Part shown: positions 1-5,734 of the stretch, piece after piece
Layout of the letters: each line of letters starts with the position of its first letter
How positions within the stretch are numbered: the first letter of the stretch is position 1
Assembly: GCA_002452555.1 (NCBI GenBank)
Contig: DKER01000159.1
Coordinates: 10,995 to 16,728 of the forward strand
Length of the DNA: 5,734 nucleotides
Direction: 5' to 3'
Origin: Fidelibacterota bacterium UBA6817
GTDB lineage: Bacteria; Fidelibacterota; Fidelibacteria; Fidelibacterales; Fidelibacteraceae
The notes under the pieces: model-generated
Told to the model about the DNA's origin: nothing
The model's input: the letters and a program-made list of their open reading frames with translations, nothing else
Database searches by the model: none
Program-made: the position numbers and the translations under genes

Positions 1-895
1 CATAAATTTTGAATCCGTTTTCGTCATCCGATTGATCAGTCCAGTTCAATGACACGCTTGTATCGGTTTCATTGCTGATCGTGAGCCCGGAAGGATCACC
101 GGGACTGTCTCCCCAAATTGCACCGGCAAACTCCGGGTGATCAATAAAGGGATTCCTGTTTCCCTGGAGAGAATAAATAACCTCATTCCGATTTCGTTCG
201 AAATCATCCACCGGGTCAGATGTGTGCCATGACAAAAGCGTGGATTTTTTTCCCAGATATGGTGTGTATTCATCTGTTGGGATGTAATCCACCATTTCCA
301 GATTATAATTTCCCGTATTTTCATACCGGACCGTCATATAGAAAATCATTCGGGCAACATCGCCTTTCACTGCATCCCGGGGTTCCCAGGCATTGGCGGA
401 AACCTTGCATTCTTCAGCTTCAGAATGCCAGGTATCTCCCCAGTCAAAATCTTTCGTTCCCCGTGAGGAATTGACGGTCCGGTCTGCCGGTCGCAAATGA
501 TGATAATCGGTATAGGCCGTATCTGTTTCATTGGGAAAACCGTGGGATTTTGGCCAGACATGTTCACGGTTCCATGAATCATTATAAATCCCGGATCCAT
601 TATCGTATTGTGTGTAATCCCAGGAGGTTCCCCTATCCCTGTATTCTTTTTCCTGAGACCGTCCGGTATAGAGAAGGATCACGTTATTGCTGTTTTCCGG
701 ATCTTCATCTGCCTGTTCGATAGCTGACCAAACACTCGTATAGTTATGTCTGATATGTCCCCGAATAATTGTGTGCAAAACAGACTGCAGTTCCTGACCA
801 CTCTTGCCCTCGGTTCCGTCGTAATATCCTTCGGGAATAGCACCGGAGAGCATCGTAACAAAAAGCATAAGAGGAATCATGTATTTGAAATTCAT
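1..895 (-). CDS. Secreted endonuclease I-family nuclease with start of a fibronectin type III-like domain (C-terminus beyond window)
   Basis: Reading the minus strand from ATG 895 gives one uninterrupted frame of 298 residues that is still open at base 1, so the gene is 3'-partial. Residues 1-19 (MNFKYMIPLMLFVTMLSGA) form a Sec signal peptide, and the mature protein begins near IPEGYYDG, a usual opening for secreted members. The endonuclease I core shows the WNREHVWPKSHG motif (about 108-119), DYHHLRP (130-136) and VNSSRGTKDF (141-150). By comparison with the Vibrio Vvn/EndA family, E111, H112 and N142 should be the metal ligand, general base and second metal ligand of a non-specific DNA/RNA nuclease. 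ARMIFYMTVRY (181-191) and the ERNRNEVIY...NPFIDHPEF block are the usual C-terminal part of the domain. From about 266 the sequence DTSVSLNWTDQSDDENGFKIY resembles the first strands of FnIII, suggesting an adhesive or sorting tail. ATG 898 is also in frame, but AGGA (904-901) lies 2 nt from it and 5 nt from ATG 895, which I prefer. Likely role: extracellular or periplasmic nucleic-acid degradation. Confidence 0.93.
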   Translation of the reverse strand, partial: MNFKYMIPLMLFVTMLSGAIPEGYYDGTEGKSGQELQSVLHTIIRGHIRHNYTSVWSAIEQADEDPENSNNVILLYTGRSQEKEYRDRGTSWDYTQYDNGSGIYNDSWNREHVWPKSHGFPNETDTAYTDYHHLRPADRTVNSSRGTKDFDWGDTWHSEAEECKVSANAWEPRDAVKGDVARMIFYMTVRYENTGNYNLEMVDYIPTDEYTPYLGKKSTLLSWHTSDPVDDFERNRNEVIYSLQGNRNPFIDHPEFAGAIWGDSPGDPSGLTISNETDTSVSLNWTDQSDDENGFKIY

Positions 896-985
896 CATAA
901 TCCTATAAAAGGTTATCGTAATATATAAATGTAATAAATTCCTAATAAAAAGACCTGATATAAGTTTTTCGGGAAAGATTTTAGA

Positions 986-1012
986 AGTTTATAGAGTTTA
1001 TAAATAGTTTAT
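986..1012 (+). repeat. Three direct copies of AGTTTAT
   Basis: AGTTTAT occurs at 986-992, 995-1001 and 1006-1012, with start-to-start distances of 9 and 11 bases, about one helical turn. Helically phased short repeats in a divergent promoter region can be regulator-binding sites. No known regulator is recognised and the low complexity makes chance plausible. Confidence 0.35.
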
Positions 1013-1017
1013 GCAAA

Positions 1018-1045
1018 TTGTGAATACAAAAAAATTTTCTAAAAT
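1018..1045 (+). promoter_or_regulatory. Candidate sigma70-like promoter for the short ORF
   Basis: TTGTGA (1018-1023, 4 of 6 matches to TTGACA) and TAAAAT (1040-1045, 5 of 6 matches to TATAAT) are separated by 16 bases. Transcription would begin near 1052, leaving a leader of about 35 nt before ATG 1087 that includes the strong ribosome binding site. If the host is a Bacteroidota member, whose primary sigma factor prefers TTTG/TAnnTTTG elements, this assignment would be weaker. Confidence 0.3.
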
Positions 1046-1071
1046 ACTTTGAAATGATCATATTATTATAA

Positions 1072-1078
1072 AGAGGTG
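1072..1078 (+). promoter_or_regulatory. Strong Shine-Dalgarno site for the short ORF
   Basis: AGAGGTG ends 8 nt before ATG 1087. It is clearly the best ribosome binding site in the plus-strand half of the window, and it is the main reason to take the 31-codon ORF seriously. By contrast the barrel gene at 1258 is preceded only by an A-rich stretch with AAGAAAG. Confidence 0.55.
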
Positions 1079-1086
1079 GTTAAATT

Positions 1087-1182
1087 ATGTCATGTTCAAA
1101 ATACTTTTATAACTTTTGTTTTCTTGTTCTTTTTTTCATATTAACAGAGAATCTAAATGCTTACAGAAAAAACGTTGCTTAA
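1087..1182 (+). CDS. 31-aa ORF consisting almost entirely of a signal peptide
   Basis: ATG 1087 to TAA 1180-1182 encodes 31 residues. MSCSKYFYN is a short polar/aromatic N-region, FCFLVLFFIL is a hydrophobic core, and TENLNA resembles a signal peptidase I site. Cleavage after NA would leave only YRKNVA. There is no lipobox, since no cysteine sits at the end of the core. A good Shine-Dalgarno lies 8 nt upstream and the barrel gene starts 75 nt downstream in the same direction. It may be a true tiny exported or membrane peptide, a leader peptide affecting the downstream gene, or the stump of a decayed secreted-protein gene. I tested shifting the frame at the A-run near 1167-1172 and found no long continuation, so a simple frameshift does not rescue a larger protein. 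Function unknown. Confidence 0.45.
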   Translation: MSCSKYFYNFCFLVLFFILTENLNAYRKNVA

Positions 1183-1257
1183 TTGCCGTATATATATTTA
1201 ATTAAGATTTATGTATATTGCATGTAAAACAGTGTTAAAAAAGAAAGTGTAAAATCG

Positions 1258-1852
1258 ATGAAAAAAGTCATTGTTGGGATGTTTCTTTGTTGTTTTTCTG
1301 TAATAGCATTATCTCAAAGCTGGGAAACAAATGCAAATTCAGCGTTTAATGAAAGGTGGTATACATATTGGGGGGGGTGGATCCAAACTAACTTATTCTG
1401 ATAAAGATCTACAGGAACTTTATGATTTAATTGAAAAATATGTTGATTCAAGATTAACAATTAATTTGGATCTTTTTGGGTTATATTTACCAGTAACTAC
1501 AAACACAATCGCCGGAGTCATTATTCATGCTACCGGAGATCGTTTCGACTATGATAACGAATGGATCCAGGAAAACTATTATTTATACAGTTTGAGTACT
1601 ATTCATTATTTAAATGAATTTGGAAAAGGTCTCTTTGTAAGAGCAGACGTAGGATCAGTTTTATATAATTATCAGGATAGTGATGGAGAGAATAGAAATT
1701 CAGACGAAGTCGGTTTGGGTTTCTTAGTCGGCGGAGGATTATCCTTAAAGTTAGGGAATAACAGTCTGCTTTTAAATCTGAATTATGTTTATCGAAATAT
1801 TGATGATGTTAAAACTAATTGTATTAATGTAAGTCTCGGGGGTCTTTTTTAA
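1258..1852 (+). CDS. Outer-membrane beta-barrel protein, reading frame interrupted at a G8 tract (possibly phase-variable, OFF as printed)
   Basis: From ATG 1258 one frame encodes a Sec signal peptide (MKKVIVGMFLCCFSVIALSQ, likely cut at ALS/QS) and the mature start SAFNERWYTYWGG. This frame then stops at TGA 1399-1401. The next frame (+1) continues from the same point with GGGSKLTYSDKDLQELYDLI and stays open to TAA 1850-1852. The crossover lies in eight consecutive G at 1370-1377: removing one G joins the halves into about 197 residues. The barrel part has alternating aromatic and hydrophobic strands (TINLDLFGLYLPV, GKGLFVRADVGSVLYNY, LGFLVGGGLSLKLG, SLLLNLNYVYRNI) and ends SLGGLF with the terminal Phe expected for BAM recognition. 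It is therefore probably a small outer-membrane barrel of unknown function. In-frame ATGs at 1331 and 1349 would make a barrel lacking a signal peptide, so they are unlikely true starts. The ribosome binding site is weak. The break may be phase variation, transcriptional slippage, a null mutation or a homopolymer sequencing error. Confidence 0.85.
1370..1377 (+). repeat. Poly-G tract (8 G) at the frame break of the barrel gene
   Basis: Eight uninterrupted G follow TATT and precede TGGATCC. It lies 38 codons into the gene, just after the export signal, where a length change would switch the whole barrel on or off. With 8 G the upstream frame terminates about 8 codons later; 7 or 10 G put the signal peptide in frame with the barrel. 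I saw no comparable G or C run elsewhere in this AT-rich window. Confidence 0.85.
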
Positions 1853-1962
1853 CTCTGATATTTACAGACTTCTGGTTAACTCGATTCGATGCTATGATGA
1901 TGCATATTTCAGTAAAACTATTTTGTGTAATCTGATTATTAAAGTAGCTATTAATCAATGTC
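1853..1962. other. Convergent intergenic gap with a weak inverted repeat
   Basis: The barrel gene (plus) and the signalling operon (minus) end facing each other here. The only structure I can find is an imperfect, AT-rich inverted repeat at 1934-1956: GATTA paired with TAATC, then one mismatch and two more pairs. It has no GC-rich stem and no following T-run on either strand, so it is at best a poor bidirectional terminator. Termination may be Rho-dependent. Confidence 0.35.
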
Positions 1963-3423
1963 TTAAACCCTGCTTATTTCCTGCACATCATAATCCAGAA
2001 TAATTCGCCATCGTATGCCTTGATCAACGACACATTCCAAATGCCCCTGTAGCTGGTGCTCAACAAGGTTAAATACATTTTCCAGTCCCATTCCTTTTAT
2101 CTCATGGATAGATCTATGGTCTTTGATTCCTATACCATTATCGGATATTTCCAGTATCATTTTGTTGGGAGGGGAAGCGTATAATTCAATCGAAATAACG
2201 CCATCCCGTTCATCAGGAAATGCATGCTTGAAGGCGTTGGATATCAGTTCTGTCAGTATCAGTCCAAGAGGAACCGCTTTATCTATGGTAACAATGATAT
2301 CTTCGAGAGCTTGATGCAACTCGATTCGTTTTGTTATCGGACTAAAACTATATGTTAAATGTCGAAGTAAATCCTGGATATAACCCGACAGACAAATATT
2401 AGATAAATCCTCTGCTTCATACAACTTCTGGTGAGCCAGAGCCATGGCTTTAATTTTATTTGAAATATCATTGAAAACGTCAGTTATCCGATCGTCGTTT
2501 ATTGTTCTCATTTGGATTTTCAGCATGGACAATATAACCTGCATGTTATTTTTTGTCCTGTGATACAGTTCGCGAAGAAGCAGATTTTTTTCTTCCAGAT
2601 TCTTTTCAAGCTGTATTTGTGCCCTTCTGAATTCTGTGATGTCTTCACAAACCCCGCGATATCCGGTGATATTACCTTTATGATCAAAAACAGGACCGCC
2701 GCTGGTTGACAGTATCACACGGGTACCATTTTTATGAATATTGGTGTTTTCAAAATTTCTGAACGTTTTTTTCTTTGATATTATTTCCAAAGCACTTTTC
2801 TTTGATTCAACAAATTTTTCATCAGAAAAAAAATCGTAAAAGTGTTTTTTTCCGACGACTTCATCCGGAGTATATCCCAGCAAATTTTCAATGACCGGAC
2901 TTGAATATGTGAGCATCCCGTCCACATCGACTTCCCATATCCATTCCTGAGCTGTTTCTGCAACCTGTCTGAACCGTTTTTCACTCTCGATGAGATCCTT
3001 TTCAGCTTTGAAATGGGCCGCTTTTTCTTTTGCTTCGTCAAGTGCCCGCTGTACTGCAAAGGGCAGCCTTATCGGCCGGTCTTTCAAAACATAATCGACG
3101 GCTCCCTGTTTCAGTAATTCGATGGACGTTTCTTCACCAATAGACCCTGAAACACATATGAAAGGGGTATTGGGAGCAAATTCCCGGCAAATTTTCAAAG
3201 CACTAAACGCATCAAAATCAGGCAGCTTAAAATCGGAAAGAATACAATCGTATTGTTTTTTTTGAATAGCTTTCCTGAATGATTCTTCATTTTCCGCATG
3301 GGTTACATCAATCTGATACCCGGCATCAGACAATTGTACTGATATTAACTCCATATCTTCAAAGGAATCTTCCAGAATGAGCACTTTCAGCACTGAGTTT
3401 TCCATTATTTTAATTACTTCCAT
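1963..3423 (-). CDS. Receiver-PAS-HisKA_2 (HWE-like) hybrid histidine kinase
   Basis: 486 residues, cytoplasmic, with no membrane segment. An N-terminal receiver (about 12-130) has acidic pocket E18/D19, phospho-acceptor D64 in ILSDFKLPD, S92 and K114 in VLKDRP. A helical linker (about 130-150) leads to a PAS domain (about 150-265, ending GVCEDITEFRRA). The dimerisation domain carries LLLRELYHRTKNNMQVI with phospho-acceptor H288, the HisKA_2 signature (usual form EIHHRVKNN), so this is not a classic HisKA kinase. The ATPase domain shows the N-box ELISNAFKHAF (N396), DNGIG (428-432) and GMGL (444-447), all apparently intact. Its own receiver at the N-terminus suggests that phosphorylation from another kinase, plausibly the first gene of this operon, controls its activity. 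It begins 2 nt after the preceding stop, so translation is probably coupled. ATG 3405 (MENSVLKVLILED) is an alternative start that fits receiver families well. No output domain follows the kinase. Confidence 0.93.
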   Translation of the reverse strand: MEVIKIMENSVLKVLILEDSFEDMELISVQLSDAGYQIDVTHAENEESFRKAIQKKQYDCILSDFKLPDFDAFSALKICREFAPNTPFICVSGSIGEETSIELLKQGAVDYVLKDRPIRLPFAVQRALDEAKEKAAHFKAEKDLIESEKRFRQVAETAQEWIWEVDVDGMLTYSSPVIENLLGYTPDEVVGKKHFYDFFSDEKFVESKKSALEIISKKKTFRNFENTNIHKNGTRVILSTSGGPVFDHKGNITGYRGVCEDITEFRRAQIQLEKNLEEKNLLLRELYHRTKNNMQVILSMLKIQMRTINDDRITDVFNDISNKIKAMALAHQKLYEAEDLSNICLSGYIQDLLRHLTYSFSPITKRIELHQALEDIIVTIDKAVPLGLILTELISNAFKHAFPDERDGVISIELYASPPNKMILEISDNGIGIKDHRSIHEIKGMGLENVFNLVEHQLQGHLECVVDQGIRWRIILDYDVQEISRV

Positions 3424-3425
3424 AA

Positions 3426-3866
3426 TTAACTTACGTGCGGTTGTTCGTTTAATATTGCCCAGAAAATGCCAATGTGCTTAACGGCCTCAAGAAATTCTTT
3501 AAATTCAACCGGTTTGACCACGTAAGCATTGACACCCAATTCATAACACTTTTTCAGATCAGGTTCTTCTCGTGAAGATGTAAGCATGACAACAGGAATT
3601 GTTTTAAATTTTTCATCCTTCCGAATGGTTTCGAGCACTTCTATTCCATCCATGCGTGGCATTTTGATGTCCAGAAGCATTACGGCAGGATTTCCTTTTG
3701 GACGGTTCTTGTATATCCCCTGACATTTCAGATATTCCATTGCTTCAACCCCGTCATTAACAGCGATAATGCTGTTTGCAAGGCTATACTCTGAAAGAGC
3801 TTCGATCGTCAGTTCGATATCCTGAGGATTGTCCTCAACCAATAAAATTGTTTTTAACTTTTTCAT
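3426..3866 (-). CDS. Stand-alone Rcp1-type response regulator receiver
   Basis: 146 residues forming a single CheY-like receiver with no effector domain. The acidic pair is E11/D12 (ILLVEDNPQD), the phospho-acceptor is D66 (VMLLDIKMPRMDG), the switch residue is T96 (VVMLTSS), and the conserved lysine is K118 (YVVKPV). The VEDNPQDIELT opening, the loop before VMLLD and the LTSSREEPDLKKCYELGVNAYVVKPV segment are typical of the Rcp1 subfamily, named for the cyanobacterial partner of phytochrome kinase Cph1. Members usually sit beside a PAS- or phytochrome-type HisKA kinase, as here: it starts 9 nt after that kinase gene. It probably accepts phosphate from that kinase and either passes it on or acts by protein contact. 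The start at 3866 is supported by AAAGG 6 nt upstream. Confidence 0.95.
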   Translation of the reverse strand: MKKLKTILLVEDNPQDIELTIEALSEYSLANSIIAVNDGVEAMEYLKCQGIYKNRPKGNPAVMLLDIKMPRMDGIEVLETIRKDEKFKTIPVVMLTSSREEPDLKKCYELGVNAYVVKPVEFKEFLEAVKHIGIFWAILNEQPHVS

Positions 3867-3872
3867 ATTGAA

Positions 3873-3877
3873 CCTTT
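3873..3877 (-). promoter_or_regulatory. Ribosome binding site of the Rcp1-type receiver gene
   Basis: AAAGG on the minus strand (3877-3873) overlaps the TAA stop of the upstream kinase (3878-3876) and ends 6 nt before ATG 3866. This overlap favours coupled translation and fixes the receiver start. Confidence 0.6.
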
Positions 3878-5734
3878 ATATTTTTGGTAAGCTAAAATAA
3901 AATTTTGCACCTTTATTCAGTTGTGCTTCAGCCCACACTCGTCCCATATGCTTATGAACAATGCGTTGTACATTGGCAAGTCCGATTCCGGTACCTTCAA
4001 ATTCCGACTGTGAATGAAGACGTTGAAATACACCAAACAATTTATGAGCATATTTCATGTCGAAACCGACACCATTATCACAGACGCAAAAAATAAGTTC
4101 CCTGTACTCTTCTTTACAGAAAATTGATATTTTGGATATTTTCTCATTCCGGGTATATTTTACAGCGTTGTCGATCAGATTTATCCAAACCTGTTTTAAT
4201 AAATTGTAGTCACCAAAGACTTCAGGAAGCTTTTGAATATCCCAAACGATTTTCCTGTCAACGGTTTCGGATTCCATTTTATTAACGATCTCATTTACAA
4301 GATCATTCATGTTAAATGATGTTTTTCGAACTTCCTGTCTGCCTGTTCTTGAAAACTGCAATAGATCATCAATCAAAATTCCCATATGCCGGGAAGCGCC
4401 GGATATGGTTTCAAGGTAGTGGCGGGCTTTATCAGGCAGTTCTTCATGAAATCGTTGGTTAAGCAAATCAACATATCCGTTTATATGTCGCAGCGGGGCT
4501 CTCAAATCATGTGATACAGAATAACTGAACGCTTCGAGTTCATTATTTGATGCCTCAAGCAAGGCAGTACGCTGTTTTACTTTCATTTCAAGATCTGTAT
4601 TAAGTTTTTCCAGATCCTCACGTAGACGTTTTCTTTCCGTTATATCTGTAAACATTATCTGAACTGCAGGTTCACGTTGATATGAAAGAAAAGAAGTCAT
4701 CATTTCCACATCAATAACGCTGCCATCCAGACGGACATATTTTACTTCAACCGGATTAACTGCTTTTTTATTTTTCATTAATTGATAAAACTTCTTTTGG
4801 GATTCTTCCAAATATTCCGGATGAATAATCATGCCTATTTCTTTGCCGATAATCTGATCCAATGACTCAGCTCCGATAATTTGCATGCCTGCCGGGTTTG
4901 AAAATACTATTTTCCCATGCTGAAAGATGGCTATGCCTACCGGAACGGCTTTAAGGATATTTCGATAACGGGCTTCGCTTTCGCGCAAGGCTAATTCTGT
5001 CTGTTTTTGCTCAGTAATATCAATTAACGTACCCCGGACTCGAAGCCCTTGTCCTTTTGCATTTCGTTCAATTACCCGTCCGTTCACATGGAGCCAATGA
5101 ATGGATTTGTCGGGAAATACAACTCTGAAATCAAATGCATAATTGTCCGGTCCGCCTGGGGCGACAGAATTCTGAATGAATTGATTGGAATATTCCCGGT
5201 CATCCGGATATGTTGCATTCAGAAAAGTGTTGATGTCCCATTTCTGTTGTCTCTCCATTCCATATAATTTGTCGTGATTTTCAGAACGAGACATGGAATT
5301 GGTATTAAAATCATACTCCCAAACGGCTACATTTGCCTGTTCGGTGGCCAATCGCAACCGCTCTTCGCTGTCAGCCAGACGAATCTCAGTTTTCCTGCGT
5401 TCAGTAATATCTACGAAGGTTACTGCACATTGATTGGGAGCAGCCTGAAATGCAGAAACAGAGTAATATGAACCCAGTAATTCCGAGCCCTGTTCAAACT
5501 GAAAAGGCTCTCCCGTAAGAGCAACCCTGGAATAGGTTCCAATCCAATCTGCTTCATCCTTTTCAATTCCCGGCAAAACGTCTGTCAAATTTCTGTCTGC
5601 AGAATCTTTTAGGTTTAATCCGGTCGTTTCTTCAAAACCGACATTGGCAGCTTTAATTATAAGATCGACCGGCATACCATTTTCATCTTGCACAACTTCA
5701 AAAAGGACAAACCCGGAGTTCATGTTTTCAAATA
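3876..5734 (-). CDS. Multi-PAS sensor histidine kinase of the HisKA/phytochrome-kinase type (N-terminus beyond window)
   Basis: A Met codon lies at 5723, but the codons before it read Phe-Glu-Asn without a stop. (L/I/V)FENMNSGFVLFEV is the usual first strand region of a PAS domain, so the Met is internal and the gene is 5'-partial. Counting from that Met there are 615 residues. Three PAS domains lie at about 1-110 (ending FVDITERRK), 116-240 (ending LIDITEQKQ; PAS_3-like with PDDRE and HWLHVNGRV) and 248-363 (ending FTDITERKR). A coiled coil (363-395) leads to HisKA with AFSYSVSHDLRAPL, phospho-acceptor H405. The HATPase domain has LIDNAVKYT (N519), DNGVG (549-553) and GTGIGL (577-582). All catalytic motifs look intact. 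No transmembrane helix is visible, so the seen part is cytoplasmic; the signal cannot be read from the sequence, and no PHY/GAF chromophore domain is visible. The FSYSVSHDLRAPLRHINGY style is that of kinases paired with Rcp1-type receivers, and such a receiver follows directly. Confidence 0.94.
   Translation of the reverse strand, partial: FENMNSGFVLFEVVQDENGMPVDLIIKAANVGFEETTGLNLKDSADRNLTDVLPGIEKDEADWIGTYSRVALTGEPFQFEQGSELLGSYYSVSAFQAAPNQCAVTFVDITERRKTEIRLADSEERLRLATEQANVAVWEYDFNTNSMSRSENHDKLYGMERQQKWDINTFLNATYPDDREYSNQFIQNSVAPGGPDNYAFDFRVVFPDKSIHWLHVNGRVIERNAKGQGLRVRGTLIDITEQKQTELALRESEARYRNILKAVPVGIAIFQHGKIVFSNPAGMQIIGAESLDQIIGKEIGMIIHPEYLEESQKKFYQLMKNKKAVNPVEVKYVRLDGSVIDVEMMTSFLSYQREPAVQIMFTDITERKRLREDLEKLNTDLEMKVKQRTALLEASNNELEAFSYSVSHDLRAPLRHINGYVDLLNQRFHEELPDKARHYLETISGASRHMGILIDDLLQFSRTGRQEVRKTSFNMNDLVNEIVNKMESETVDRKIVWDIQKLPEVFGDYNLLKQVWINLIDNAVKYTRNEKISKISIFCKEEYRELIFCVCDNGVGFDMKYAHKLFGVFQRLHSQSEFEGTGIGLANVQRIVHKHMGRVWAEAQLNKGAKFYFSLPKI

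Larger units (their letters stand above)
978..1045. repeat. 9-bp perfect inverted repeat with 50-bp spacer
   Basis: ATTTTAGAA at 978-986 is the exact reverse complement of TTCTAAAAT at 1037-1045. The arms flank the AGTTTAT copies and the right arm overlaps the candidate -10 hexamer. It could be a looping operator, but in DNA this AT-rich a 9-bp match can arise by chance. Confidence 0.3.
899..1086. other. Divergent AT-rich intergenic region
   Basis: This stretch separates the nuclease gene (minus strand) from the short ORF (plus strand), so it should hold both promoters. It is strongly AT-rich and has no ORF of its own that I would support. It contains a candidate plus-strand promoter, three AGTTTAT copies and a 9-bp inverted repeat, each listed separately. 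For the minus strand the best -10-like hexamer is TATATT (925-920), without a convincing -35, so the nuclease promoter is not resolved. I saw no tRNA-like, riboswitch-like or rho-independent terminator structure. Confidence 0.6.

Noticed and set aside
46..600. Apparent minus-strand ORFs at 46-324 and 367-600 and a plus-strand ORF at 220-474
   Set aside because: They lie in other frames over the endonuclease gene; their translations show no family motifs, whereas the through-frame from 895 shows the complete nuclease signature.
679..928. Short ORFs at 679-861 (minus) and 746-928 (plus)
   Set aside because: Both overlap the signal peptide and N-terminus of the nuclease in wrong frames and lack a ribosome binding site or recognisable features.
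986..1012. CRISPR-like repeat array
   Set aside because: The repeats are 7 bases with 2-4 base gaps; there are no 23-40 bp repeats or spacers and no cas genes.
1331..1852. Barrel gene starting at ATG 1331 as a self-contained 173-aa protein
   Set aside because: This start gives no signal peptide for an outer-membrane barrel, and the adjacent frame directly upstream supplies exactly the missing export signal and mature N-terminus.
1934..1956. Strong rho-independent terminator between the convergent genes
   Set aside because: The inverted repeat is imperfect, AT-only at its base and lacks a T-run on both strands, so it is recorded only as a weak structure.
2123..3059. Overlapping ORFs at 2123-2314, 2512-2709 (plus) and 2781-3059 (minus) within the hybrid kinase
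   Set aside because: They are frame shadows of a well-supported kinase gene with continuous domain coverage.
3905..5471. Plus-strand ORFs at 3905-4096, 5049-5267 and 5274-5471
   Set aside because: They are antisense to conserved HATPase and PAS segments, with no domain motifs or ribosome binding sites.
3876..5734. Bacteriophytochrome identity for the first kinase
   Set aside because: The kinase core and Rcp1-type partner resemble phytochrome systems, but only PAS domains are visible and no GAF/PHY chromophore region is seen in this window.

Overview
The window looks like a Gram-negative chromosome of moderate to low GC with AT-rich intergenic DNA. It has two Sec-exported products, a C-terminal-Phe outer-membrane barrel, and multi-PAS histidine kinases with stand-alone receivers. 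The style suggests the Bacteroidota/Marinimicrobiota/Cloacimonadota (FCB) neighbourhood, but that is inference: no rRNA, tRNA or marker gene is present. I see no mobile element, CRISPR array or RNA gene.

Left part (1-895, minus strand): the N-terminal ~298 residues of a secreted endonuclease I-family nuclease, running off the left edge just after entering a fibronectin type III-like domain. Its frame is open all the way to base 1, so calls that need a stop codon inside the window miss it. Middle part (about 900-1860, plus strand): an AT-rich divergent intergenic region with small repeats and a candidate promoter. It is followed by a 31-codon ORF with a good ribosome binding site that encodes little more than a signal peptide, then a small outer-membrane beta-barrel gene. 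The barrel gene is split: its signal peptide and N-terminus are in one frame and its barrel in the next. The switch falls exactly on a run of eight G (1370-1377), so the gene as printed is OFF. Losing one G (or gaining two) restores a ~197-residue protein.

Right part (1963-5734, minus strand): a tight three-gene signalling operon, transcribed right to left. First comes a multi-PAS histidine kinase with classic HisKA and HATPase domains, cut by the right edge. Then comes a 146-aa stand-alone Rcp1-type receiver, and last a receiver-PAS-HisKA_2 (HWE-like) kinase. Gaps are 9 and 2 bases. None of the visible proteins carries a DNA-binding or enzymatic output domain, so phosphoryl flow probably ends on a partner outside the window. 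The operon runs convergently towards the barrel gene with about 110 bp between them.

Most notable points: the G8 contingency-like tract in the barrel gene, the mini signal-peptide ORF directly upstream of it, and an operon joining two histidine-kinase families of different type around one single-domain receiver.
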